Part shown: positions 5,690 through 12,739 of the stretch, one piece after another
Layout: every line of letters begins with the position of its first letter
Numbering within the stretch: the first letter of the stretch is position 1
Assembly (NCBI GenBank): GCA_030607835.1
Contig: JAUWJE010000025.1
Location: forward strand, 1 to 12,739
Length of the DNA stretch: 12,739 nucleotides
Source of the DNA: Candidatus Fermentibacterota bacterium
GTDB lineage: Bacteria; Fermentibacterota; Fermentibacteria; Fermentibacterales; JCC-6
Direction: 5' to 3'
Position numbers and translations under genes: made by a program
The notes under the pieces: model-generated
What the model was told of the DNA's origin: nothing
Database searches by the model: none
The model's input: only the letters and a program-made list of their open reading frames with translations

Positions 5690-6916
5690 ATGATACAGGA
5701 CTGGAATAATCGTTTCTCGGATAATATCAAAGAGTACGGCGGGTACTCCATTGGCAAGCTATTCGCATTACTGAGCGACCCTGAGATTATTTCACTGGCA
5801 GGAGGGCTTCCCTCACCGGATATGTTCCTGAAGCACGAGTTGAGACTCGTATCCGGAAGGGTGCTGGAGGAGAATATCGAGAGCGTTATGCAGTATACTG
5901 CCATCAAGGGAGAGCAAGCACTGCTCGATGCTATAGTGCGATTTCTGGATAGAGACAATATCCAGGTTACGGACGAAAACATAGTTGTGACTTCTTCAGG
6001 ACAGCACGGGCTCGATCTGACCGGCAGACTTTTTCTGAATCCCGGAGATATCGTTCTTCTCGACCGCCCCACTTTCGCCGGAGCAATTGTTGCGTTTCAG
6101 ATGCAGCGTCCCGAGTTTGCGGGTATTGATATACAGGAGGACGGTTCGGATATTGAAGGATTTAGAGAGAAGATAGATATCTTCGGAGCAGAGGGCAGGA
6201 AGCCCAAGTTCATCTACGTTGTGCCTGATTTCCACAATCCTTCCGGTCTTACCATGAGCCTTGAAAAAAGAAATTCACTGATCGATCTCAGCAGGAAATA
6301 TGGTATTCCCATACTTGAGGACAGCCCCTACAGAGATTTTCGATACCGTGGTGACACTATTCCTTCCATCTACTCACTTGATCAGGAAGACGGCGGCGGA
6401 AACGTAATAGGTCTTTACACCTTCTCAAAACTCTTTTGTCCCGGTCTAAGGGTAGGATTCAACATAGGTCCCACAGATGTGATTGAAGCCATGACCAACA
6501 TAAAAGAAGGAAATATTCTCAACTCACCCAAGTACAACCAGGACATGTGCGCCGCTTTTCTGACTGAAATGGGCATGGAGGAACACATCCGCAAATGCAG
6601 GAAATACTACGGAGATAAGCTTAATGTGTTTCTTACGACAATGGAGGAGTATTTCCCAGACGAACTGGGTGTGACCTGGACGAAACCCGAGGGGGGACTA
6701 TTCCTGTGGGTAACGGTTCCCGAGGAGATTGACACACATAAGCTATTCTACGAAGCCATAAAACACAAAGTCGCATTTGTACCGGGCGATGTGTTCTTTG
6801 GAGAAAATCCCGCAAGAAATACTATGAGAATTAACTTCTCATTCGCTTCTAAGGATCAGCTGGTCACAGCAGTTAAAAGACTTGCTGAGTGTATTCGCAG
6901 CCAACTATCATTGTAG
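5690..6916 (+). CDS. Class I/II PLP-dependent aminotransferase
   Basis: A 408-residue fold-type I aminotransferase, full length for the family. The Schiff-base lysine is K247 in TFSKLFCPGLRVGF; HNPSG (182-186) and the aspartate D211 in ILEDSPYRDF position the PLP ring. R380 in MRINFS should bind the substrate carboxylate. The opening SIGKLFALLSDPEIISLAGGLP is typical of the subgroup containing 2-aminoadipate, branched-chain and aromatic aminotransferases and the aminotransferase half of MocR regulators. No DNA-binding domain precedes it, so it is an enzyme. The subgroup is broad in specificity, and the sequence does not fix the substrate. GTGAGG lies 5 nt before the start. Threonine synthase starts 34 nt after its stop. 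Confidence 0.93.
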   Translation: MIQDWNNRFSDNIKEYGGYSIGKLFALLSDPEIISLAGGLPSPDMFLKHELRLVSGRVLEENIESVMQYTAIKGEQALLDAIVRFLDRDNIQVTDENIVVTSSGQHGLDLTGRLFLNPGDIVLLDRPTFAGAIVAFQMQRPEFAGIDIQEDGSDIEGFREKIDIFGAEGRKPKFIYVVPDFHNPSGLTMSLEKRNSLIDLSRKYGIPILEDSPYRDFRYRGDTIPSIYSLDQEDGGGNVIGLYTFSKLFCPGLRVGFNIGPTDVIEAMTNIKEGNILNSPKYNQDMCAAFLTEMGMEEHIRKCRKYYGDKLNVFLTTMEEYFPDELGVTWTKPEGGLFLWVTVPEEIDTHKLFYEAIKHKVAFVPGDVFFGENPARNTMRINFSFASKDQLVTAVKRLAECIRSQLSL

Positions 6917-6950
6917 ATGTGAAAGGGCAACAGCCAGGCAGGAAAGAAAT

Positions 6951-8318
6951 ATGAGAAATAAACCGATACTATACAGATCAACCAATCTCAGAGCGCCTGC
7001 AGTTAACTTCGAACAGGCTCTTCTGAAAGGCATCGCCCCGGATGGGGGGCTCTATATGCCTGAGGAGATACCCCGATTTACATCCGCGGAAATACAGGAT
7101 TTCACGGATGCGCAATACCATGAAATAGCATTCGCTATCGGTAGGAAATTCCTGACAGGTGAAATTCCTGAAGATGATCTTAGGCGAATTGTCATCGATG
7201 CCTACAATTACGAAGTACCACTAGAGCTTGTGTATGACCGGAAGTACGTGATGAGGCTGGATCAGGGGCCGACAGCTTCCTTTAAGGATTTCGCGGCTAG
7301 AATGATGGGACGCCTTATGCAGTACTTCCTCGACCGGAAAAACGGAGAGTTGCTTATCCTGACCGCGACCTCCGGAGATACCGGGAGCGCCATTGCAAAT
7401 GCTTTTTACGGAATGGACAACATCAAGGTAGTTGTTCTGTTCCCTTTGAAGGAAGTAACCGCGCGTCAGCGCAAGCAGATGACAACACTTGGCAGGAATG
7501 TAACCATACTTTCTCTTGATGGGAAATTTGACGATTGTCAGGCGCTGGTCAAACAGGCATTCGCTGACCAGGAACTGGATTATCTGAACCTCTCGTCCGC
7601 AAATTCGATCAATATCGGACGTCTTATACCCCAGACAATGTACTACTTCTATTCGTTCGCAAAGCTCCGGTCCGGTGATCCGGATGAACAGGCGGTTTTC
7701 TCCGTTCCTTCCGGTAATTTCGGTGATCTCTGCGGTGGTCTGATAGCAAAGAACATGGGGCTGCCGGTCAGTAAGTTTATTGTTGCGACGAACGAGAATG
7801 ACGAATTTCCGAAGTTTGTCGAATCAGGTATCTATGAAAAAATTGTACCCTCCCTTAACTGTATCTCAAGCGCCATGAATGTAGGCCATCCGAGTAATAT
7901 TCCCAGACTGGTTGCTCTGTATGGAGGAAACATGGATGAGCAGAGTGTTATAAACACCGCTCCGAATCTCGATCGCATCAGGGAAGACATGTACGCGGTT
8001 AGCATTAATGATAATGAAACAGAGGCAATGATAAAGGATGCCTATGAAGAACACGGTCTACTGCTCGAACCCCATGGTTCAGTTAGCTGGGCAGGTCTTC
8101 AGCGTTATCTTCAGGAAACGGGAAATCACAGGGATCAGCTCTGTATCTCACTGGAAACAGCCCATCCCGCAAAATTCCCAGAAAAGATACGCGAAATTCT
8201 CTCTCTCGATCCTGAATTACCTCCGAGCCTTCAGGGATTAGAGGAAAAGGAAGAGTCTTACGAACACCTGCTGGAGGGTTATCCTGCTTTTAAAGCCTTC
8301 CTGAGAGAAAACTACTAG
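6951..8318 (+). CDS. thrC: Threonine synthase
   Basis: A 455-residue fold-type II PLP enzyme that turns O-phosphohomoserine into threonine and phosphate, in the cytosol. The N-terminal part NFEQALLKGIAPDGGLYMPEEIP is the signature of the long (E. coli/yeast-type) threonine synthases. The PLP lysine is K112 in GPTASFKDFAAR. The phosphate-binding loop is TATSGDTGSA (about 138-147), and SANSINIGRLIPQ and PSGNFGD follow as in the family. I start at 6951, where AGGAAAG precedes the ATG, and not at the in-frame ATG at 6882, which would overlap the aminotransferase by 35 nt and add a non-conserved extension. It sits directly upstream of a probable homoserine kinase, so the last two steps of threonine synthesis are adjacent. 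Confidence 0.96.
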   Translation: MRNKPILYRSTNLRAPAVNFEQALLKGIAPDGGLYMPEEIPRFTSAEIQDFTDAQYHEIAFAIGRKFLTGEIPEDDLRRIVIDAYNYEVPLELVYDRKYVMRLDQGPTASFKDFAARMMGRLMQYFLDRKNGELLILTATSGDTGSAIANAFYGMDNIKVVVLFPLKEVTARQRKQMTTLGRNVTILSLDGKFDDCQALVKQAFADQELDYLNLSSANSINIGRLIPQTMYYFYSFAKLRSGDPDEQAVFSVPSGNFGDLCGGLIAKNMGLPVSKFIVATNENDEFPKFVESGIYEKIVPSLNCISSAMNVGHPSNIPRLVALYGGNMDEQSVINTAPNLDRIREDMYAVSINDNETEAMIKDAYEEHGLLLEPHGSVSWAGLQRYLQETGNHRDQLCISLETAHPAKFPEKIREILSLDPELPPSLQGLEEKEESYEHLLEGYPAFKAFLRENY

Positions 8319-8340
8319 CCCGCAAAGCAAAGGCGAATAA

Positions 8341-9549
8341 ATGAAGTACATCATCATTCTTGGAGACGGTATGTCTGACCGTCCGATTGATAGTCTGAAC
8401 GGAAAAACTCCGCTCATGGTTGCTGATACACCGAATATTGACTCATTGTCCGCAAAAGGCAGATGCGGGAAATTTATAACCGTACCTGCAGATATGCCCC
8501 CTGGAAGCGCGGTGGCGAACCTTAGTGTACTCGGTTATAACCCCGCAGAAGTTTTTTCGGGAAGGGGAGTGCTGGAGGCGGCGAGTATGGGAGTAGAGCT
8601 GGAGTATTCTGATCTCGCAATGAGGTGTAATCTCATCTGTATCGAAGACAAGAAGATAAAAAACCACTCCGCAGGACATATCAGCACAGTAGAATCTCAT
8701 CAGCTTATTGAAGCGCTTAATGAGCAGTTGGGATCTGACATAATGAGATTCTATCCGGGGGTAAGCTACAGGCACCTGTTCGTTCTTAAAGACGGAAGTG
8801 ATGACATTTCCTGTACACCACCAAATGATGTGCCGGGCACGTATTACAGCGAGGTTATGGTCGAAGGTTCCGGGGCAGCCGGAGAGAGGGCAGCTGCACT
8901 CCTTAACAACATCATCATGAAATCGCATGAAATACTCGGCAGTCATCCTGTAAATCAGAAGCGAATCGCAGAAGGGAAGGACCCGGCTAATTCCGTCTGG
9001 TTCTGGTCCCCCGGATACAGGCCGAATATGAAAACCATGACCGAACTCTACGGAATAAAAGGAGCAGTCATCTCAGCGGTGGATCTTGTGAAGGGTCTCG
9101 GTATTTACGCGGGACTGGACGTTATTGATGTAGAAGGAGCAACAGGGCTGTACGACACTAATTACGAAGGCAAAGCAAAGGCTGCTGTAGACGCTTTGAA
9201 AGGTGATTACGATTTTGTCTATCTTCACGTAGAGGCAACTGATGAAGCCGGTCATGAGGGCAATGTTGATCTGAAGATCAGGACCATTGAGTATCTCGAC
9301 AATCGAGTTGTGAAGTACATCATCGAGCAGACATCGCATATGCGGGAAGACATCTCCATTGCTATTACGCCTGATCACTCCACTCCCTGTGATGTAAGAA
9401 CCAATGTTCATGACCCCGTGCCGTTCCTGATACATCATCCAGGAGAAAAACCTGACGATGTTACACAATACGATGAGGTCAGTACCGAAATCGGGAGTTA
9501 CGGCACCATCGAAGGAGGCAAGTTCATGAAGTTACTGCTGCAGCGCTGA
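8341..9549 (+). CDS. apgM: COG3635 phosphoglycerate-mutase-like protein, probable homoserine kinase
   Basis: A 402-residue alkaline-phosphatase-superfamily protein of the cofactor-independent (archaeal-type) phosphoglycerate mutase family. Metal and active-site motifs: ILGDGMSD (D9), PPGSAVANLSVLGY with the likely nucleophile S56, KNHSAGHIS, HVEATDEAGHEGN, TPDHSTP and HDPVPF. Family members next to thrC have been assigned as the homoserine kinase that replaces ThrB, making O-phosphohomoserine for threonine synthase. The segment NSVWFWSPGYRP resembles that variant as I remember it. Position 57 is Ala (GSA), where mutases typically have Asp (GSD). The start is 22 nt after thrC with a modest AAGGCG SD, consistent with co-translation. 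A phosphoglycerate mutase role in glycolysis remains the alternative. Family call 0.95; kinase role about 0.75. Confidence 0.9.
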   Translation: MKYIIILGDGMSDRPIDSLNGKTPLMVADTPNIDSLSAKGRCGKFITVPADMPPGSAVANLSVLGYNPAEVFSGRGVLEAASMGVELEYSDLAMRCNLICIEDKKIKNHSAGHISTVESHQLIEALNEQLGSDIMRFYPGVSYRHLFVLKDGSDDISCTPPNDVPGTYYSEVMVEGSGAAGERAAALLNNIIMKSHEILGSHPVNQKRIAEGKDPANSVWFWSPGYRPNMKTMTELYGIKGAVISAVDLVKGLGIYAGLDVIDVEGATGLYDTNYEGKAKAAVDALKGDYDFVYLHVEATDEAGHEGNVDLKIRTIEYLDNRVVKYIIEQTSHMREDISIAITPDHSTPCDVRTNVHDPVPFLIHHPGEKPDDVTQYDEVSTEIGSYGTIEGGKFMKLLLQR

Positions 9550-9599
9550 ACCATTGCACCGACTTGCATTGGAAGATCAATGAGTTCAGCATGCTGCGG
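9538..9599 (+). terminator. Long-stem structure over the stop codon, possible operon terminator
   Basis: GCAGC-GCTGAAC (9540-9551) pairs with GTTCAGC-AT-GCTGC (9584-9597), a 12-bp stem with one 2-nt bulge. The 32-nt loop itself holds a CATTG / CAATG hairpin (9567-9582). The TGA stop (9547-9549) lies in the left arm. There is no T-run after it, so it is not a classical intrinsic terminator; it could protect the 3' end or mark a Rho-type end. Confidence 0.35.
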
Positions 9600-9615
9600 G
9601 AACAAATAGATGCGG

Positions 9616-9630
9616 TTACCGTATAACAAA
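9616..9630 (+). promoter_or_regulatory. Weak promoter candidate for the small exported protein gene
   Basis: TATAAC reads within this stretch about 65 nt before the start codon of the gene at 9691. The best -35 at 17 nt, GGAACA, matches only half of the consensus. The interval 9550-9690 otherwise holds only the structure over the preceding stop codon and an SD (GGAG, 9679-9682). Confidence 0.2.
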
Positions 9631-9690
9631 TGTAAATAAGTAGTTCTGTGCTGGATTTCAAATGGAAAGCAGAAGAATGGAGTTAATAAA

Positions 9691-10170
9691 ATGAAATTTC
9701 TGTCAACAGTAGCAGCGATAGTAGTGTTTGCTGTGATCGGCACGGCTCAGGCATATACCGTGGAGGAAATCAATGAACAGATGAACGCTTCTTTCGATCA
9801 CCTGACGGGAACATTTGCGGAAGGAGCTTACGAAACTCTCATTGAGGCTCATGCAATGATCGAAGAGACTCTTCAGGAGGAACCTGAGACTCTGAATGCT
9901 CTTGTAGCTGTTGAAACCCTGGATTACCTGGTTAAGTACAATCTGTCGTGCTTTGAGGCTCTTGAAGGGAATACTGAAGAAGCCTTTACCTGGCTTCAGG
10001 AAGCAGTTGATGCGGGATTCACGGATACTGCCTGGATTGAGCAGGATGAAGACCTGTCCGGTCTTCGGGATGACCCAAGATTTCAGGAAATCCTCTATAC
10101 TGCTGGAGAGAAAAAATTCGGTGACTCCGATGAAAAAGATTGTGATAGCTGCTCTAATAGTTGTGATTGA
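9691..10170 (+). CDS. Small exported protein, TPR-like body and Cys-rich tail
   Basis: A 159-residue protein with a Sec signal peptide (MKF, then a hydrophobic core, then A-Q-A, cleavage likely after residue 21). The mature part is strongly acidic and helical. Residues 88-133 (ALEGNTEEAFTWLQEAVDAG followed by a D-L-x-x-L-R-D-D-P-R-F end) follow the pattern often seen at the last repeat of TPR-containing secreted or periplasmic proteins. The tail C151-D-S-C154-S-N-S-C158-D places three cysteines in eight residues after a charged linker, possibly a metal or disulfide element. GGAG lies about 8 nt before the start. It follows the threonine operon by 141 nt but shows no functional link to it. Function unknown. 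Confidence 0.85.
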   Translation: MKFLSTVAAIVVFAVIGTAQAYTVEEINEQMNASFDHLTGTFAEGAYETLIEAHAMIEETLQEEPETLNALVAVETLDYLVKYNLSCFEALEGNTEEAFTWLQEAVDAGFTDTAWIEQDEDLSGLRDDPRFQEILYTAGEKKFGDSDEKDCDSCSNSCD

Positions 10171-10184
10171 TACCGCTGAAAATC

Positions 10185-10205
10185 AAATAGTGACAGGCAC
10201 TATTT
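10185..10205. terminator. Symmetrical hairpin between convergent genes, likely bidirectional terminator
   Basis: AAATAGTG and CACTATTT pair perfectly (8 bp) around a 5-nt loop. Each 3' arm ends in ATTT, supplying a short U-rich end in both directions. It lies 15 nt after the plus-strand stop and 21 nt after the minus-strand stop, as expected for a shared terminator of converging genes. Confidence 0.65.
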
Positions 10206-10225
10206 ATCTGTATCGCTCACCCAAA

Positions 10226-10567
10226 TCAGAATTCAGTGTATTTCGAGGCTGAACCCTTTGATTTATTGACTGGATATTTTTCATCATTGAGATCGAGCTT
10301 GCGATTGACTATCTGTTCGATATCGAGTTCCATTTCGTGAGCAAGAATAGTTAGAAAAATCGCTATATCAGCGATCTCCTCTCCTATTGCCATTTTCTGT
10401 TTCTCATCGAGTTTCCTGGATTCATCACTTGTCTTCCAGAGGAAGTTTTCCAGAAGCTCAGCCGATTCAATGGAGATTGCTTCAGCCAGATTCTTGGGAT
10501 CGTGAAACTGCTTCCAATCCCGCAGATCACGGAATTCCAGTATTTTTTCTCGCAACCTGTCCAGCAT
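10226..10567 (-). CDS. MazG-like nucleotide pyrophosphohydrolase (RS21-C6/dCTPase type)
   Basis: A 113-residue all-alpha NTP pyrophosphohydrolase, the usual size for the single-domain RS21-C6 branch of the MazG superfamily. These enzymes hydrolyse (often modified or pyrimidine) dNTPs to the monophosphate and pyrophosphate for pool cleaning. Visible motifs: DWKQFHDPKNLA (17-29), the first metal site E34-x-x-E37 in ISIESAELLE, the second E64-x-x-D67 in GEEIADI, and the conserved end KYP (97-99) with a K-G-S-A-x-K-Y tail. AAGGAG lies 6 nt before the start. It is 165 nt downstream of the large exported protein gene, so it may have its own promoter; TTGATT and TAACTT at 17 nt spacing between the genes are a weak candidate. 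No toxin or other partner is adjacent. Confidence 0.92.
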   Translation of the reverse strand: MLDRLREKILEFRDLRDWKQFHDPKNLAEAISIESAELLENFLWKTSDESRKLDEKQKMAIGEEIADIAIFLTILAHEMELDIEQIVNRKLDLNDEKYPVNKSKGSASKYTEF

Positions 10568-10732
10568 ATTGTTCTCCTTCAGTTAATGAAGCGTTACATT
10601 TCGATACTATGCTTCGCAAAGTTACCGATGTGTTTCTTGATAATCAAATCCTCTACTCAGAGTAATGAAAATATTCCCCATCACAATCAGAGAACATTAA
10701 TCAGCGTATTGTGGATATGTAACCCCCTCCAC

Positions 10733-12559
10733 CTAGTAGGTGTAGACGTCCGGCATCCGCTGCCACTGTGATCCGCATTCATGCATGAATGAAATGCAGT
10801 CATCAGCGGCTTCGAATAGACTTCCCTCCAGTTCCTGCGGCGTGAAAGCAAGCCTGATCTCAAGGGCGTTCTGAATCTGTTCATCTGTCATCCCCATGTA
10901 GTGCGCTGCTTCGATTGCTTCAGCGGAAAATCCGTTTTCTTCGAGGTTATTCAGATATGCTGAAGCCATGACTGCGGTTATGTACGTATCTTGCAGTCCT
11001 TCCAAACGGCAGACATCGAGAAGATAGTCGAATCGATCAGCTGTTATTTCCATGAATATGCCGGACAGGTCCTTGTAGTAAATGTAGCATAACGCCTGTT
11101 CAATAGCCCAGAATTCATCATCGTCATTCAGTGCACCGCCCATCCTGTCCAGGGATATCTTTGCGGCTTCCATAACCGCATTGAGTCCCATGGCAGCTTC
11201 AGCGAAGGAGTTGAGTGCGGCAGCTTTTTGAGGTGAAAGCCCGTCCCCCGGTATGAGGGAATCAACATGAACAACTAATGGAATGGCGTAAACGGTGTAG
11301 TCCGATCTTGGAGGGTCCATGCCGATAGCCTTTATGGCATCACTCCACTTGTCAATTATCATATCCAGCATATTGCTGAAAAGCCAGCCTGTTATTCCGG
11401 ATCCAAAGTCTATGAATTCAAGAAAATCCATCGAAATTCCAGGTAACGATGAAAACTTGTCCATTGAATCTCTGATCTTTTTAATCGCTTCATCAACCTG
11501 TTCAGGAGGTTTGCCTGTTGCTACCGCAAGCCTCTGCCTTAGTGCATTTCCAGGCTGTGCAACACCATCAGGCGGTTTGAACAAGCGCAGACTTCTCGAT
11601 CTAAACGGTGACGGTGGTGGTGGTGGAACAGGAAAGTCTTTGAGCAAGGGTAGATCCTTACGTAGTCCTGCACCACCGGCCTTGATAAGAGTGTTTCCAT
11701 ATGAGAGTTCAGTGTTCTCATTCAAAGGTACCCAGAGTTCTATCCGGGTATGACTGTATCCCTGCGGGAAGTATCGGATGTAGTAACCGTATGGATGCCA
11801 TGACCATCTGCCTACAGGAATGTCCCTCTCATTGTACTCTTCGGGAGGATCACCATGGATGATCGCGATTTCCTCCAGCTCCTCGTATGAGGATTCAGCC
11901 CTTGAAAGAGTGTTTCTTATTCCGGCTTCAGCTTCCAGCACTGACCTTGCCGGTCCCGTCAGGTCCCCGAGCAAATCATCCAGCATATCGTCGGGAATGA
12001 GACCCAGCGCCCCGCCGTTGAGTTCGAAGATTTCCTCGGGAGTAAGTAGAATAGATGCATTAATCTGCTTATCATCACTCATATCAGAGAACTTGCATCT
12101 TGCGAGGACTGCCCAGATAAGTGATTGAACTTCAGTTTGGGGGATTTCACCATGATCTGACGAATGATCCAGGATCGCCTGAATAATATCACTTCTGCTG
12201 CCTTCCAGAGGCGCGTAAATGTATCCGTCGCCTCCAGTATCGGAAACGTAAGAGCCTGCATGAAGGCAATAGCTTCTTGCTTCGAGTTCATAAGCTCCCG
12301 GTAGAAGGAAAATCAATCCATCTGAATTAATCGGCATATCGTATAGAGGAGTGAAGAACTCCGGTTCGAAACCGTCCATTTCAGGACATTCGAAAACGGC
12401 ATCTTCCAGTCCGGTCGTAATCACAGGTTCCTGTTCAAGAAGACCTCCGAGGTCAGGGAGATCAACTGGAATATCCGGTATCGATGGGATCGAGAACTGT
12501 GCTTGTGCTGCTACAGATACCAGCAGGAGTATGAGTAGTAAAAACAGCTTATATCTCAT
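10733..12559 (-). CDS. Large exported protein of unknown function with proline-rich hinge
   Basis: A 608-residue protein with a clear Sec signal peptide (MRYK, long Leu/Ile/Val core, A-Q-A, cleavage after residue 20; the new N-terminus is Gln, so no lipobox). Layout: Pro/Ile-rich spacer (21-45); a segment at about 86-160 with LPGAYELEARSYCLHAG, GDGYIYAPLEG and IPQTEVQSLIWAVLAR, which resembles a domain seen in assorted secreted bacterial proteins that I cannot name; aromatic stretch RWSWHPYGYYIRYFPQGY (251-268); proline-rich hinge VPPPPPSP (311-318); then a mostly helical C-terminal half (340-608). Seven cysteines occur in the mature chain (58, 98, 155, 491, 517, 588, 595). There is no catalytic motif, no membrane anchor after the signal peptide and no sorting signal that I see. 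GAAGGGAAA lies about 8 nt before the start. A scaffold, binding or envelope role is possible but unproven. Confidence 0.88.
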   Translation of the reverse strand: MRYKLFLLLILLLVSVAAQAQFSIPSIPDIPVDLPDLGGLLEQEPVITTGLEDAVFECPEMDGFEPEFFTPLYDMPINSDGLIFLLPGAYELEARSYCLHAGSYVSDTGGDGYIYAPLEGSRSDIIQAILDHSSDHGEIPQTEVQSLIWAVLARCKFSDMSDDKQINASILLTPEEIFELNGGALGLIPDDMLDDLLGDLTGPARSVLEAEAGIRNTLSRAESSYEELEEIAIIHGDPPEEYNERDIPVGRWSWHPYGYYIRYFPQGYSHTRIELWVPLNENTELSYGNTLIKAGGAGLRKDLPLLKDFPVPPPPPSPFRSRSLRLFKPPDGVAQPGNALRQRLAVATGKPPEQVDEAIKKIRDSMDKFSSLPGISMDFLEFIDFGSGITGWLFSNMLDMIIDKWSDAIKAIGMDPPRSDYTVYAIPLVVHVDSLIPGDGLSPQKAAALNSFAEAAMGLNAVMEAAKISLDRMGGALNDDDEFWAIEQALCYIYYKDLSGIFMEITADRFDYLLDVCRLEGLQDTYITAVMASAYLNNLEENGFSAEAIEAAHYMGMTDEQIQNALEIRLAFTPQELEGSLFEAADDCISFMHECGSQWQRMPDVYTY

Positions 12560-12602
12560 GACGGTTTCCCTTCAAGAAAATGTTTCTCAAACTAACAGTT
12601 AA

Positions 12603-12650
12603 ATACAACATAAATTAAATCATCGTTGTCGCCTTAGCAAGTCCTCTCAA
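12603..12650 (-). promoter_or_regulatory. Candidate promoter of the large exported protein gene
   Basis: Read leftward, TTGCTA and TAATTT are 17 nt apart in an AT-rich context about 50-80 nt before the start codon. Both match the consensus only partly. In 12560-12739 I see no other gene or repeat, and no start of a plus-strand gene at the right edge. Confidence 0.3.
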
Positions 12651-12739
12651 GATAGCTCATTCAGGCCTGGAAGTGTATTATTTCAGGAGCAGATTGCAGA
12701 TTGGATGCAGGAGAACAGGGGAAACGAATCAAATTAAAA

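Noticed and set aside
5640..5690. A separate promoter or terminator between the unknown gene and the aminotransferase
   Set aside because: The 41-nt gap holds only an SD and no convincing hairpin or promoter boxes, so one transcript is simpler.
10720..10745. CACCT-ACT-AGGTG hairpin at the end of the 608-residue gene as a terminator
   Set aside because: The stem is only 5 bp and is followed by a G-rich run, not T. It overlaps the coding end and could be chance.

Overview
The window looks like bacterial chromosome: Shine-Dalgarno-led genes, short operon gaps, Sec signal peptides and a hybrid histidine kinase. By eye the base composition is moderate and even, with no sign of a foreign block, insertion sequence, tRNA, rRNA or CRISPR array. 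The radical SAM family at the left edge, the metallo-beta-lactamase family beside it and the phosphoglycerate-mutase-like homoserine kinase variant are most familiar from anaerobic or uncultivated bacterial lineages. The exact taxon cannot be read from the sequence.

Left part, minus strand (1-4013). Reading leftward, there is a soluble three-PAS hybrid histidine kinase (1584-4013). Next comes a non-coding-looking stretch (1102-1583) holding a promoter-like site, two near-perfect SD-ATG starts each opening a 13-codon mini-ORF, and a GC-rich terminator-like hairpin. After that come a metallo-beta-lactamase-fold protein (448-1101) and a radical SAM protein cut by the window edge (1-409). The kinase has an asparagine where the phosphoacceptor histidine should be, while its ATPase and receiver domains look intact. 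The two mini-ORFs are a diverged 84-nt tandem duplication. They are either tiny peptide genes or a leader upstream of the metallo-beta-lactamase/radical SAM pair.

Middle part, plus strand (4398-9549). A four-gene operon-like run starts with a 416-residue protein of no family I recognise, then a class I/II PLP aminotransferase, threonine synthase (thrC), and a COG3635 phosphoglycerate-mutase-superfamily protein that is probably the homoserine kinase. The last two would convert homoserine to O-phosphohomoserine and then to threonine. The roles of the first two in that pathway are unknown. A leader hairpin with competing pairings lies just before the first gene's ribosome-binding site, and a long-stem structure sits over the stop codon of the last gene.

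Right part (9550-12739). A small exported protein with a helical-repeat-like body and a Cys-rich tail (plus) converges on a MazG/RS21-C6-type nucleotide pyrophosphohydrolase (minus), with a symmetrical hairpin between them. Upstream of the latter is a 608-residue exported protein (minus) of unknown function with a proline-rich hinge.
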